From Acidimicrobiia bacterium (GTDB taxonomy: Bacteria; Actinomycetota; Acidimicrobiia; Acidimicrobiales; Acidimicrobilacustridaceae): DNA of 64,000 bases. Positions within the stretch are counted from its first letter, which is position 1; each line of letters begins with the position of its first letter. The notes below the pieces were generated by a model, which searched no databases, was not told the DNA's origin, and saw nothing but the letters and a program-made list of their open reading frames with translations. The DNA lies in the NCBI GenBank assembly GCA_020832495.1, contig JAFIEP010000129.1:62001-126000 (forward strand). Direction: 5' to 3'. Of this stretch, positions 35,796 to 44,528 are shown in pieces. A program made the position numbers and the translations under genes.

Positions 35796-36171
35796 TCCGC
35801 CACCCCGACCATCTCGCCTGTCGGTCCCGCAAACACACGGCGAGACGCTCCGGGCATGCGACAGGAGCAAGCGTCGCGGGCTCGCATGCGGACCGGGCCG
35901 AGCGGCGGTGTTGCCCGTGGGCCGCCACCCGTCCGGCGGACACCCTGACCTGGCGGAGGCCGGACCTAGTGGAACGCGTTCGTGCTGAGGCCATGCCCGA
36001 CCGTAAGCAGTGAAATCCACGGCTCAGACAGCGTCTCGTGGAGTTTCAACTTGTTGCGCAAAGTTTCAACTTGTTGCACAGAGTTGCAACCCACCGTTCG
36101 ACGACGCGGCACCGACCGCTCTCCCGCAACGACAGGGGGTTCGGCTCGGGACCGGCGGCTACCGTCAAGCT
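35796..36171. other. Divergent control region
   Basis: 376 bases between the leftward transposition operon and the rightward XRE-type gene. It holds the 20-bp tandem repeat at 36042-36090 and a TACCGT -10 box at 36160-36165, six bases before the GTG at 36172. No convincing gene; the long frames here are Arg/Pro-rich shadows. Confidence 0.5.
36042..36090 (+). repeat. 2.5 copies of a 20-bp tandem repeat
   Basis: Units AGTTTCAACTTGTTGC-GCAA and AGTTTCAACTTGTTGC-ACAG are followed by AGTTGCAAC. Each unit contains the dyad CAAC-TT-GTTG. Period 20 and AT-richness in a GC-rich setting suggest operator sites for the HTH protein encoded downstream or for the recombinases. Confidence 0.65.
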
Positions 36172-37185
36172 GTGACCAGAGGCAAGACACCCGACACCTA
36201 CCTGACCCAGAAGGGCACGTTCGGGAACCCGGAACGGCGCGGAGCCGAGTGGACGACGAGCCACGACGTGCAGGGCAGGGGTCTGATGCAAGCGATCTGG
36301 CAGCACCTCGTCGCCACGAAGATCAAGAACGCCCTGCGATCGCACCCTGACATCCAAACCCAGGCTGCCCTCGCGCGGATCACGCCCTATTCGAAGCCCC
36401 TCTGGTCCAAGTACCTGAGCGGCAAGGCCGTCATGCCCGAAGAAGCCGCGTTCGCCGCCGGAAAGGCGCTCGAATGCAAAGTCCTGCCGACAGACGAGGA
36501 GCTCAACAACCTCGTCAGCGACGTTCACGCCGCCACGGGTGTGTTTCCCATCGAGTGGGTTCGACAACTCCCACCGACCGACCCGCCGTTGCAAGCACTC
36601 ACCGTGGCCGCCGTGCTAACGGGTACCGTCCGCAACGTGGACGGCTATCCGCTCGACGAGATCATGGCTACGGCGGAGCAGCCGCTGCGAACGGCGTTGT
36701 TCGCCGAGCAGGCCACCATCAGGCCGGGGCTCACAAACCGGCCCGACCCGAACATTCGATACTGGCTGCCAGGCGAAGACCCCTACGACGCGGACAACAT
36801 CTACAACCGGTCGAGTGGCGTCGTGACGGAAGCCGAAGGCGTCGAAATCGATGCGGACGTGTACCTCGACACGGCATGGCTGGAAGCCACCCGCCGGTGG
36901 CCCGCTGTGCTCGTCGACGGCCGGTTCCCCATCGCGTACCTCGAATGGGACGACCACGACCGACCCACGACGATCGCTGCCATCCGGGCGCTCCCAAGGA
37001 TCGTGTTCCCCGACGGAACAGGCGACGACTGGACGTTCGCTACAGCCCCCGCGTCGGTTCACTGGGACGGCGACACCGCCACGCTCGAGTGGCACGAACC
37101 GGACCTCATCGAAGCCGCCGACGCGTGGGGCGAACGAGTCGGACGGCCACCGATCCGCAACATCCACCTCTGGGCCGGCACCTGA
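36172..37185 (+). CDS. XRE-like helix-turn-helix protein
   Basis: 337 residues from the GTG at 36172 (leaderless spacing). Residues about 45-95 (NALRSHPDIQTQAALARITPYSKPLWSKYLSGKAVMPEEAAFAAGKAL) look like the XRE-type HTH used by actinobacterial regulators with the WSRYLSGK pattern. The C-terminal 200 residues contain Trp-rich strands (AVLVDGRFPIAYLEWDDHDRPTT, SVHWDGDTATLEWHEPD) of unknown function. It lies between the transposition genes and the restriction operon and may regulate either. Confidence 0.65.
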   Translation: MTRGKTPDTYLTQKGTFGNPERRGAEWTTSHDVQGRGLMQAIWQHLVATKIKNALRSHPDIQTQAALARITPYSKPLWSKYLSGKAVMPEEAAFAAGKALECKVLPTDEELNNLVSDVHAATGVFPIEWVRQLPPTDPPLQALTVAAVLTGTVRNVDGYPLDEIMATAEQPLRTALFAEQATIRPGLTNRPDPNIRYWLPGEDPYDADNIYNRSSGVVTEAEGVEIDADVYLDTAWLEATRRWPAVLVDGRFPIAYLEWDDHDRPTTIAAIRALPRIVFPDGTGDDWTFATAPASVHWDGDTATLEWHEPDLIEAADAWGERVGRPPIRNIHLWAGT

Positions 37186-37847
37186 CCCGACCGGGCGGCG
37201 GGCCAACAGCTCGACGGCCGTCCGCGCCACAAACGCAACCCCAACTCGCTGCTATTCGACCGCCGAACCACCACGCGAGCGACAACAGACCAACGGCAAC
37301 AGATCTCGGCTCCCACACCCGCTGACGCGCTGCCCCCACACGTCGACAGCGCCGCCGACGCAGTCAGCGAGGGGGATGCCTCAAGAGACATCCACCGTCG
37401 ATCATCACCGCCAGCTGATCGCTGCCCGGGACCGGCGTCAACACCGAGACGAACACCGGAATCGGGAGGCCCGACGTGCTTCCCACCGGCCATGCAGGCG
37501 CCATCAAGGCGATTCGACTTCCACCGAGCTGCGGTTCCGATGGTGCGGGCAACGCGGCGCTGAGCAACAACACACGCCGGGCCACCACGTCGAGGCATCC
37601 CGCCGAGCATCCGCTTGGGCATCCGGCCGGACGTCCCGCAGGCGTCGCGCAGGCGTCGCGTAGGCATCCGGGGAGGCATCCTCAATCGCCCCAACCAAGT
37701 CAGGGTGAGGCATCCCACAGGCGTCACGCAGGCATCCCGCCGACGGCTCTGCGCTCGACCCAGTCCCCCGAGTCACGGCGCTGACCTACCATCGGACGGA
37801 GTCGGGGCTGTCGGCGAACTTGAGCGGGAAGCAGGGAGGAGCGTGAA
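37186..37847. other. Upstream region of the restriction operon
   Basis: 662 bases without a convincing gene. It includes the phased repeat array at 37594-37736. A GGGAGGA ribosome site lies before the hsdM GTG at 37848. The start of the region is C-rich with no strong hairpin. Confidence 0.5.
37594..37736 (+). repeat. Helically phased array of eleven GGCRTC-type motifs
   Basis: GGCATC/GGCGTC-like hexamers begin at 37594, 37606 (AGCATC), 37618, 37630 (GACGTC), 37641, 37652, 37663, 37675, 37709, 37720 and 37731. The spacing is 11 or 12 bases, and the single gap of 34 equals three turns. This looks like iterated protein-binding sites about 110-250 bases before hsdM. It is too short and irregular for a CRISPR. 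Confidence 0.6.
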
Positions 37848-39398
37848 GTGAGAAGCGAGGATCTGGGCGAGGTTCAACGGACCCTGTGGAAAGCGGCCGA
37901 CGAGCTGCGAGCAAACTCGAGCCTGACCCCTGCCGACTACCGCAGCCCAGTGTTGGGACTCATCTTCTTGGCGTACGCCGAGCATCGCTTCGACGCCGTA
38001 CGCGGCGACATCGAAGCCGAAGCCACACCCCGGAACCCCGCCACACCCGACGACTACCGAGCCCGCTCAGTGCTGTTCGTGCCCGACGCAGCGCGCCTCT
38101 CCACGCTCGTGGAGCTTCCCGAAGGTGAGAACCTCGGCAAAGCGCTCGACGACGCCATGAACACCATGGAAGGGGCAAACCCCGAGCTCACCGACGTGCT
38201 GCCACGGGGCTACCAGCGGCTGGAGAAGTCGACGCTTACCGAGCTGCTCCGCTTGTTCGCCCCACTGCCCCGCAAGCTGTCCGGCGACGCCTTCGGGCTC
38301 ATCTACGAAGACTTCCTCTCCAACTTCGCCATGGCCGAAGGCCGCCTCGGCGGCGAGTTCTTCACTCCCTACTCCATCGTCCGACTCATCGTGGAGATCA
38401 TCGAACCGTTCCACGGCAAGGTCTTCGATCCCGCCTGCGGGTCCGGCGGCATGTTCGTCCAGTGCGCCAAGTTCGTCGAACGCCACAACGAATCCGCCAG
38501 CCGCGAGCTGTCCATCTACGGCCAGGAACAGAAGGAAGGAACGGTCCCGCTGGCCAAGATGAACCTGGCGCTGCACGGCCTCTCCGGCGACATCCGCCTC
38601 GGCAACACCTACTACGACGACCTCCACCACAGCGTCGGCCTGGCCGACTTCGTCATGGCCAATCCACCCTTCAACGTGAACGGCGTCGACAAGGACAAGC
38701 TGGCAGGCGACCCGCGGTTCCCGTTCGGGCTGCCTCGCACCGACAACGCCAACTACCTGTGGATCCAGCAGTTCTACGCCGCGCTGAACGACGACGGCCG
38801 CGCCGGGTTCGTCATGGCCAACTCCGCGGGCGACGCAGGCCACTCCGAGAAGGAGATCCGCCGCCAACTCGTCGAGTCCGGCGCCGTCGACGTGATGGTC
38901 GCCATCGGCACCAACTTCTTCTACACCGTCACCCTGCCGGTCACCCTGTGGTTCCTCGACAAGGCCAAGGGCGGCACCAAGCGTGAGGACACGGTGCTGT
39001 TCATCGACGCCCGCCACCAGTACCGCCAAATCGACCGCGCCCACCGCGACTTCCTACCCGAGCAGATCGAACTGCTCGCCAACATCGTCCGCCTCTACCG
39101 AGGCGAGGACGTCCAAACCGCCGACGGCAGCGACACCGCCATCAAGGAGCACTTCCCCGATGGCACGTACGTCGACGTCCCCGGCCTCTGCAAGGTCGCC
39201 ACCCGCGCCGAGATCGAAGCACAAGGCTGGAGCCTCAACCCCGGCCGCTACACCGGCACGGCAGCCGTCGAGGACGACGGCGAAGACTTCACCGAGAAGC
39301 TCGGAGGGCTCTACGAGGAGTTCACCACACTCAGCGACGAAGCCGAAGTGCTACGAGCCAAGGTCGACGCCGCCGTGACCGGGATCCTCAGCCAGTGA
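37848..39398 (+). CDS. hsdM: Type I restriction-modification methylase subunit HsdM
   Basis: 516 residues. HsdM adds methyl groups to adenine N6 in the target of HsdS and forms the M2S methylase. The helical N-terminus (TLWKAADELRANSSLTPADYRSPVLGLIFLAYAEHRFD) is followed by GEFFTPYSIVRLIVEII. SAM motif I is FDPACGSGGMFVQC (about 194) and the catalytic box is MANPPFNVNG (NPPF near 271). GTG start with GGGAGGA eight bases upstream. Its stop overlaps the hsdS start by four bases. Confidence 0.96.
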   Translation: MRSEDLGEVQRTLWKAADELRANSSLTPADYRSPVLGLIFLAYAEHRFDAVRGDIEAEATPRNPATPDDYRARSVLFVPDAARLSTLVELPEGENLGKALDDAMNTMEGANPELTDVLPRGYQRLEKSTLTELLRLFAPLPRKLSGDAFGLIYEDFLSNFAMAEGRLGGEFFTPYSIVRLIVEIIEPFHGKVFDPACGSGGMFVQCAKFVERHNESASRELSIYGQEQKEGTVPLAKMNLALHGLSGDIRLGNTYYDDLHHSVGLADFVMANPPFNVNGVDKDKLAGDPRFPFGLPRTDNANYLWIQQFYAALNDDGRAGFVMANSAGDAGHSEKEIRRQLVESGAVDVMVAIGTNFFYTVTLPVTLWFLDKAKGGTKREDTVLFIDARHQYRQIDRAHRDFLPEQIELLANIVRLYRGEDVQTADGSDTAIKEHFPDGTYVDVPGLCKVATRAEIEAQGWSLNPGRYTGTAAVEDDGEDFTEKLGGLYEEFTTLSDEAEVLRAKVDAAVTGILSQ

Positions 39399-40588
39399 GC
39401 GAGTGGCGGGAAGTGACGCTGGGCGACTTGGTCGACCTGTTCGACCACAAGCGTGTGCCGCTCTCAACCGCGCAGCGTTCGACACGGGCGGGGCCGTACC
39501 CGTACTACGGAGCGCAAGGGGTGATCGACCACATCGACGACTACATATTTGACGGCAGGTTCATCCTCATCCCCGAGGACGGCGAGAACCTGCGGAGCCG
39601 AAAGCTGCCGATCGCCTACTTTGCGGAGGGAAGGTTCTGGGTCAACAACCACGCACACATCGTCAAGGCGAAGCCCGGCGTTGCCATGGACCGCTTCGTC
39701 CAAAGCGCCATTGAGGCCAGCGACATCGGGCCGTTCGTGACCGGCGCCGCCCAACCGAAGTTGTCGCAGGCCAACCTTCGGAGGCTGCCGCTACGGGTCC
39801 CACCACTTGCCGAGCAGAGCGCGATCGCTTCGATCCTCGACGCCATCGATGACCTGATCGAGAACAATCGGCGGCGGGTGGAGGTGTTGGAGGAGATGGC
39901 GCGGGCGATCTACCGGGAGTGGTTCGTGCGCTTCCGGTTCCCTGGCCACGAGGACGTCCCCCTCGTCGACTCCCCCCTCGGCCTGTTTCCCGAGGGGTGG
40001 CGGACCGTGCGTCTTGCGGATTCGGCACAGGTCACGATGGGCCAGTCACCCAAGTCCGAGTTCTACAACGGGGAGGGAGTCGGAACCCCCTTCCACCAAG
40101 GTGTAACCGACTTTGGTTCGCACTATCCGACCCACCGAAAATACTGCACCGTCCAGAAGCGGCTAGCTGACGAGGGTGACGTGTTGGTCAGCGTGCGCGC
40201 CCCGGTTGGACGCCTCAACATTGCAGACAGAACCCTCGTCATCGGGCGAGGGCTTGCCGCTGTCAGATCTCGGCGTGGCCACCAGAACCTGCTCCTCGGA
40301 AACCTCAAGGAGGTCTTCAGTGAGGAGGACTCGATGGGCGGTGGCACGATCTTCAAGGCGATCGGAAAGGCAGAACTCGAGGGCCTCCAAGTACTCGAGG
40401 TTCCCGAGGCCTTGGCTCAGCTTGCAGAAGCCCATCTCGCAGCGAAATCGGACCTGATCCGCTCCCTAACCTTCTCGACGCGTCGCCTCACCGCGCTCCG
40501 CGACCTCCTCCTGCCCAAGCTGGTGACTGGCCAGATCGACGTGTCTGATCTCGACTTGGATGCGTTAGTGGAGGGTTCGGCGGCGTGA
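39395..40588 (+). CDS. hsdS: Type I specificity subunit HsdS
   Basis: 397 residues with two target-recognition domains, each followed by a conserved helical spacer. TRD1 (about 1-130: WREVTLGDLVDLFDHKRVP...YPYYGAQGVIDHIDDYIFDG) is followed by PLAEQSAIASILDAIDDLIENNRRRVEVLEEMARAIYREWFV. TRD2 (about 205-340: GWRTVRLADSAQVTMGQSPKS...) is followed by the C-terminal helix LIRSLTFSTRRLTALRDLLLPKLVTGQIDV. It sets the DNA sequence read by the whole system; the sequence recognised cannot be told from here. Confidence 0.95.
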   Translation: MSEWREVTLGDLVDLFDHKRVPLSTAQRSTRAGPYPYYGAQGVIDHIDDYIFDGRFILIPEDGENLRSRKLPIAYFAEGRFWVNNHAHIVKAKPGVAMDRFVQSAIEASDIGPFVTGAAQPKLSQANLRRLPLRVPPLAEQSAIASILDAIDDLIENNRRRVEVLEEMARAIYREWFVRFRFPGHEDVPLVDSPLGLFPEGWRTVRLADSAQVTMGQSPKSEFYNGEGVGTPFHQGVTDFGSHYPTHRKYCTVQKRLADEGDVLVSVRAPVGRLNIADRTLVIGRGLAAVRSRRGHQNLLLGNLKEVFSEEDSMGGGTIFKAIGKAELEGLQVLEVPEALAQLAEAHLAAKSDLIRSLTFSTRRLTALRDLLLPKLVTGQIDVSDLDLDALVEGSAA

Positions 40589-43500
40589 CTCCCGGGGCGT
40601 ACTCGGAGGACGGGCTGGTGGAGCAGCCGACGCTGGATCTGTTGGGCGAGCTCGGGTGGACGGTCGTCAATGCGTTCTCGGAGTCGTTCGGTCCTGACGG
40701 GACGCTCGGCCGTGATTCGATGCACGAAGCGGTGCTCATCCATCGGCTGCGCGACGCCGTCCGCCGGCTGAATCCCGACGTGCCCGAGCACGTGCGGGAG
40801 GAGGCTCTGGCGGCGATCGGCAAGGATCGGTCGGTGATGGATCGGGTGCGGGCCAACCGTGAGATCCACGATCTGTTGCGTGACGGCTTCCGGGCGGAGT
40901 GGCAGGACGATCGAGGCGACCGGCAGTACGCGACGGTCCGCTACGTCGATTTCCGTGATTCGACGAACAACGACTGGTTGGCGGCGTCGCAGGTGTGGGT
41001 GGCGGGTGACCTGTACCGCCGTCGCACCGACACGGTGCTGTTCGTGAACGGCATCCCGTTGGTGGTGTTGGAGTTCAAGGAGCCGAACCGTCCGGTGAGG
41101 GCGGCGTTCGAGGAGAACCTTACCGATTACCGCGACACGATCCCGCAGCTGTTCGTCCCGAACAGTTTCGTGGTGTTGTCGAACGGGTCGGAAGCCAAGA
41201 TCGGCTCGACGTTCGCTCCGTGGGAGTTCTTCGGCGACTGGAAGGTCATCGATGCGGACGGCACGCGCGGGGTGGTGGCGTTGGAGACCGCCATTCGGGG
41301 TACGTGCGCCCACGACCGGCTGTTGGACCTGGTCGAGAACTTCGTCGCGTACATCGAACGTCCGGGCGGGTTGATCAAGGTGGTGGCCCGCAACCATCAG
41401 GTGTTGGGGGTCAACGCGGCGATCGAGAACCTGCACCGGGTCCGCTCAGAGGGCGATACCCGCCTGGGGGTGTTCTGGCACACCCAGGGGGCCGGCAAGT
41501 CGCTGTCGATGTTGTGGTTCACCCAGAAGGTGCTGCGTCGCATCCCTGGGGCGTGGACGTTCGTGATGGTGACCGACCGCACGGAGCTCGACGTGCAGCT
41601 CCACGGCGAGTTCGCCGACGCCGGCGCCATCTCACCTGAGGCGCAGGTGCACGCCTCGTCGTCGACGCATCTGCGGGAGTTGTTGGCGGCCGATCACCGC
41701 TACGTGTTCACCCTCATCCACAAGTTCCGTGTCGACGCTGCGGCGGGTGAGTCGACCATGCCGGTGCTGTCGGACCGCTCCGATGTGATCGTGATCACTG
41801 ACGAGGCGCACCGCAGCCAGTACGACACGTTGGCACTGAACATGCGCCGTGCGCTTCCGAACGCGGCGTTCATGGGGTTCACTGGCACACCGCTGATGGA
41901 CGGCGAGGAACTCACCCGCCAGCAGTTCGGCGACTACGTGAGCATCTACAACTTCCGTGACGCCATCGAGGACGGCGCCACCGTCCCGCTGTACTACGAG
42001 AACCGCATCCCCGAGCTGCAGCTCATCAACGACGACTTCGCCGAGGAGCTCGCCGAGTTGTTGGAGGACGCCGAGCTCGACGAGGACGCCGAAGGGCAGC
42101 TCGCGCGCCGTTTCGGCCGCGAGTACACGCTGCTCACCCGACCCGAACGGCTGCAGACCGTGGCGCGGGATCTGGTGCGCCACTTCGTGGGGCGGGGCTT
42201 CACCGGCAAGGCCATGTACGTGGGCGTCGACAAGGCCGCGGCGGTGCGCATGTACGACGAGGTGCAGACCGCCTGGGCCGAGCACCTCGACGAGTTGCGA
42301 GCCCAACACGACGCCCTACCTGAGTTGGAACGGCCGTGGTTGGCCAGCCGCATCCAGCTCATGGAATCCACCGACATGGCCGTCGTCGTCAGCCAAGCCC
42401 AAAACGAGATCGCCCACCTCCAGGAGCTCGGTCTCGACATCCGACCGCATCGCGAACGGATGCTGCGCGAGGACCTGGCCGAACGGTTCAAGGCCACCGA
42501 CGACCCGCTGCGGCTGGTGTTCGTGTGCGGCATGTGGATGACCGGGTTCGACGCCCCGAGCGTGTCGACGATCTACCTGGACCGGCCGATGCGCAACCAC
42601 ACGTTGATGCAGACCATCGCCCGAGCGAACCGGGTGTTTCCCGACAAGGACAACGGGCTGATCGTCGACTACGTCGGCGTGTTCCGCAACCTAGAGAAAG
42701 CGCTCGCCATCTACGGCGCCGCCAACGCCGAGGCCGGGGTCGACTCGCCGATCCAAGACGTCGACGCGTTGGTGGACGCCCTCGGCGACGCCATCGACAC
42801 GGTGGTGTCGATGTGCGCCACCCACGGCGTCGACCTGATCGAACTGCGCGACGCGTCGGGGTTCGCGCACATCGCGTTGCGGGACGCCGCCGTCGAAGCG
42901 CTCCTCGCCGACGAAGACGTACGCACCGGGTTCCTGGCCGCCGCCCGCCAGGTACGCAAACTGTTCAAGGCGCTGCTGCCCGACCCCAACGCAGCTGCGC
43001 ACCAGCGGACAGTCGCCGCCATCAGGGTGCTGGCCGAACGCATCGCCGAGGTGTCACGCCCCCCGCAGGCCGACCTCGACGAGATCGCCGACGCCGTAGA
43101 CGAACTGTTGGACCGCTCCGTCGGCGCCGAGGAGTACGTCATCCGCGCCGCCGCCGAGGGCAGCGAACCCGACCCGCTCATCGACCTCTCGCAGATCGAC
43201 TTCGATGCCCTCGCTGCCAGCTTCGCCGGCCGCAAACGAGCCGAAACCGACCGGCTGGCCGCCCTGCTGCGCCAACGCGCCGCCGGCGCCGCCACCCGCA
43301 ACCCCACCCGCTACGACCTCGTGGAACGCATCGAAGAACTGATCGCCAGCTACAACGCCGGCAGCGTCAACATCGACGAATACCTCCGCCGCCTCATCGA
43401 CCTGTCACAGACCCTCACCGACGAGGAAAAGCGGGCCGTCACCGAAGGGCTCACCGAAGAAGAACTCGCCATCTTCGACCTCCTCACCCAACCCGAACCT

Positions 43501-44436
43501 GTCCTCGACGCGGATGAGACCAAGGTGGTCAAAGCCAGCGCCAAGAAGCTGCTCGCCCACCTCCACGACAAACTCGTGCTCGACTGGCGACGCAAGGCCG
43601 CCACCACCGCCGACGTCCGCTCATCAATCAAGCGGATCCTCGACCAGGAACTCCCCGCCGACCCGTATCCCCCAGACGTGTTCGACACCAAGGTGCAGGC
43701 CGTGTTCGACCACGTCGCCACCGTCTACGGCGACGACGGAACCAGCGTCTACCAAGGCGACCAGGCGTCGGCGGCAACCGTCGGGGCGAGTGTTGCCACG
43801 CTGGCCACGCCGGATCTGGCGACCATCGCCGACGACGTCGTCGAACGGATCCGCCATGACAACGAGTTCGCCGCCCTGGTCGCCGAACAGCTCGGCCTGT
43901 CGGGTGGGGCGGCGTTGCGCACGGTCGAGGAGATCATCGCCAACGACGAAGACTTCGCCGTCGAGTTCAAATCCACCGCCCGGTGGGACCTGCGCGAGCA
44001 GACGGCGAACAAGGCGATGGAAGACGCCGTGGTCAAGACCATCGCCGGGTTCCTCAACACCGACGGCGGCACACTGCTCATCGGCGTCGACGACCAAGGC
44101 ACCATCCTCGGCCTCGACCCCGACTACGTCAGAGTGAAGCCACCCAACGGCGACGGCTTCGTCAACTGGCTCACCACCCACCTCATCAACGCACTCGGCC
44201 ACACACCCGTCACCCGCACCCGCGCACGCATCGTCACCCACGACAGCGCCGAGATCTGCCGCGTCGACGTCGCCCGCTCGCCCGCACCCGTCTTGGCGAA
44301 GACCAGTAAACAGCCGGAGGTGTTCTTCGTGCGCCTCAACAACTCCACTCGGGCACTACCCGACGACGAGGTCGAACGGTACTGCGCACAGCATTGGACA
44401 CCATGCCCAGAAGACCATGGCGTCGGTCATCGCTGA
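40585..44436 (+). CDS. hsdR: Type I restriction subunit HsdR with C-terminal AlbA_2-like domain
   Basis: 1283 residues, about 200 more than a usual HsdR. The N-terminal nuclease shows Asp and LEFK (IPLVVLEFKEPN, about 160-168). The translocase has Walker A WHTQGAGKS (about 298) and DEAH (about 403), later motifs GTPLMDGEELT and TIARANRVFPDKDNG. Residues from about 1120 form an extra Schlafen/AlbA_2-type domain (EFKSTARWDL...NTDGGTLLIGVDDQG...FVRLNNSTRALPDDEVERYC). It cuts unmethylated DNA after translocation; the extra domain may add DNA/RNA binding or nuclease activity. Overlap with hsdS is four bases. Confidence 0.92.
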   Translation: MTPGAYSEDGLVEQPTLDLLGELGWTVVNAFSESFGPDGTLGRDSMHEAVLIHRLRDAVRRLNPDVPEHVREEALAAIGKDRSVMDRVRANREIHDLLRDGFRAEWQDDRGDRQYATVRYVDFRDSTNNDWLAASQVWVAGDLYRRRTDTVLFVNGIPLVVLEFKEPNRPVRAAFEENLTDYRDTIPQLFVPNSFVVLSNGSEAKIGSTFAPWEFFGDWKVIDADGTRGVVALETAIRGTCAHDRLLDLVENFVAYIERPGGLIKVVARNHQVLGVNAAIENLHRVRSEGDTRLGVFWHTQGAGKSLSMLWFTQKVLRRIPGAWTFVMVTDRTELDVQLHGEFADAGAISPEAQVHASSSTHLRELLAADHRYVFTLIHKFRVDAAAGESTMPVLSDRSDVIVITDEAHRSQYDTLALNMRRALPNAAFMGFTGTPLMDGEELTRQQFGDYVSIYNFRDAIEDGATVPLYYENRIPELQLINDDFAEELAELLEDAELDEDAEGQLARRFGREYTLLTRPERLQTVARDLVRHFVGRGFTGKAMYVGVDKAAAVRMYDEVQTAWAEHLDELRAQHDALPELERPWLASRIQLMESTDMAVVVSQAQNEIAHLQELGLDIRPHRERMLREDLAERFKATDDPLRLVFVCGMWMTGFDAPSVSTIYLDRPMRNHTLMQTIARANRVFPDKDNGLIVDYVGVFRNLEKALAIYGAANAEAGVDSPIQDVDALVDALGDAIDTVVSMCATHGVDLIELRDASGFAHIALRDAAVEALLADEDVRTGFLAAARQVRKLFKALLPDPNAAAHQRTVAAIRVLAERIAEVSRPPQADLDEIADAVDELLDRSVGAEEYVIRAAAEGSEPDPLIDLSQIDFDALAASFAGRKRAETDRLAALLRQRAAGAATRNPTRYDLVERIEELIASYNAGSVNIDEYLRRLIDLSQTLTDEEKRAVTEGLTEEELAIFDLLTQPEPVLDADETKVVKASAKKLLAHLHDKLVLDWRRKAATTADVRSSIKRILDQELPADPYPPDVFDTKVQAVFDHVATVYGDDGTSVYQGDQASAATVGASVATLATPDLATIADDVVERIRHDNEFAALVAEQLGLSGGAALRTVEEIIANDEDFAVEFKSTARWDLREQTANKAMEDAVVKTIAGFLNTDGGTLLIGVDDQGTILGLDPDYVRVKPPNGDGFVNWLTTHLINALGHTPVTRTRARIVTHDSAEICRVDVARSPAPVLAKTSKQPEVFFVRLNNSTRALPDDEVERYCAQHWTPCPEDHGVGHR

Positions 44437-44482
44437 CCAACGCCGAACGCATGCGCCATGACTTCAGCGACGGTCTCGACGC

Positions 44483-44528
44483 TAGGGTCGGTCCAGTGAG
44501 CTCTCCCAACCTGCGGGCTACAGCGTGA
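44483..44528 (+). promoter_or_regulatory. Leaderless promoter and ten-codon leader ORF
   Basis: A TAGGGT -10 box at 44483-44488 precedes a GTG at 44496 by seven bases. That GTG opens a ten-codon frame (MSSPNLRATA) whose TGA (44526-44528) overlaps the GTG of the large NTPase (44525) as GTGA. The arrangement suggests translational coupling or sensing through a leader peptide. Inferred from sequence only. Confidence 0.4.

Noticed and set aside
35796-36020. N-terminal extension of the first recombinase
   Set aside because: The extra 75 residues are Arg/Pro/Cys-rich and unlike recombinase N-termini; the ATG at 35795 gives a normal length.
37594-37736. CRISPR array
   Set aside because: Repeats are 6-11 bases, degenerate and 11-12 bases apart, without spacers or cas genes.
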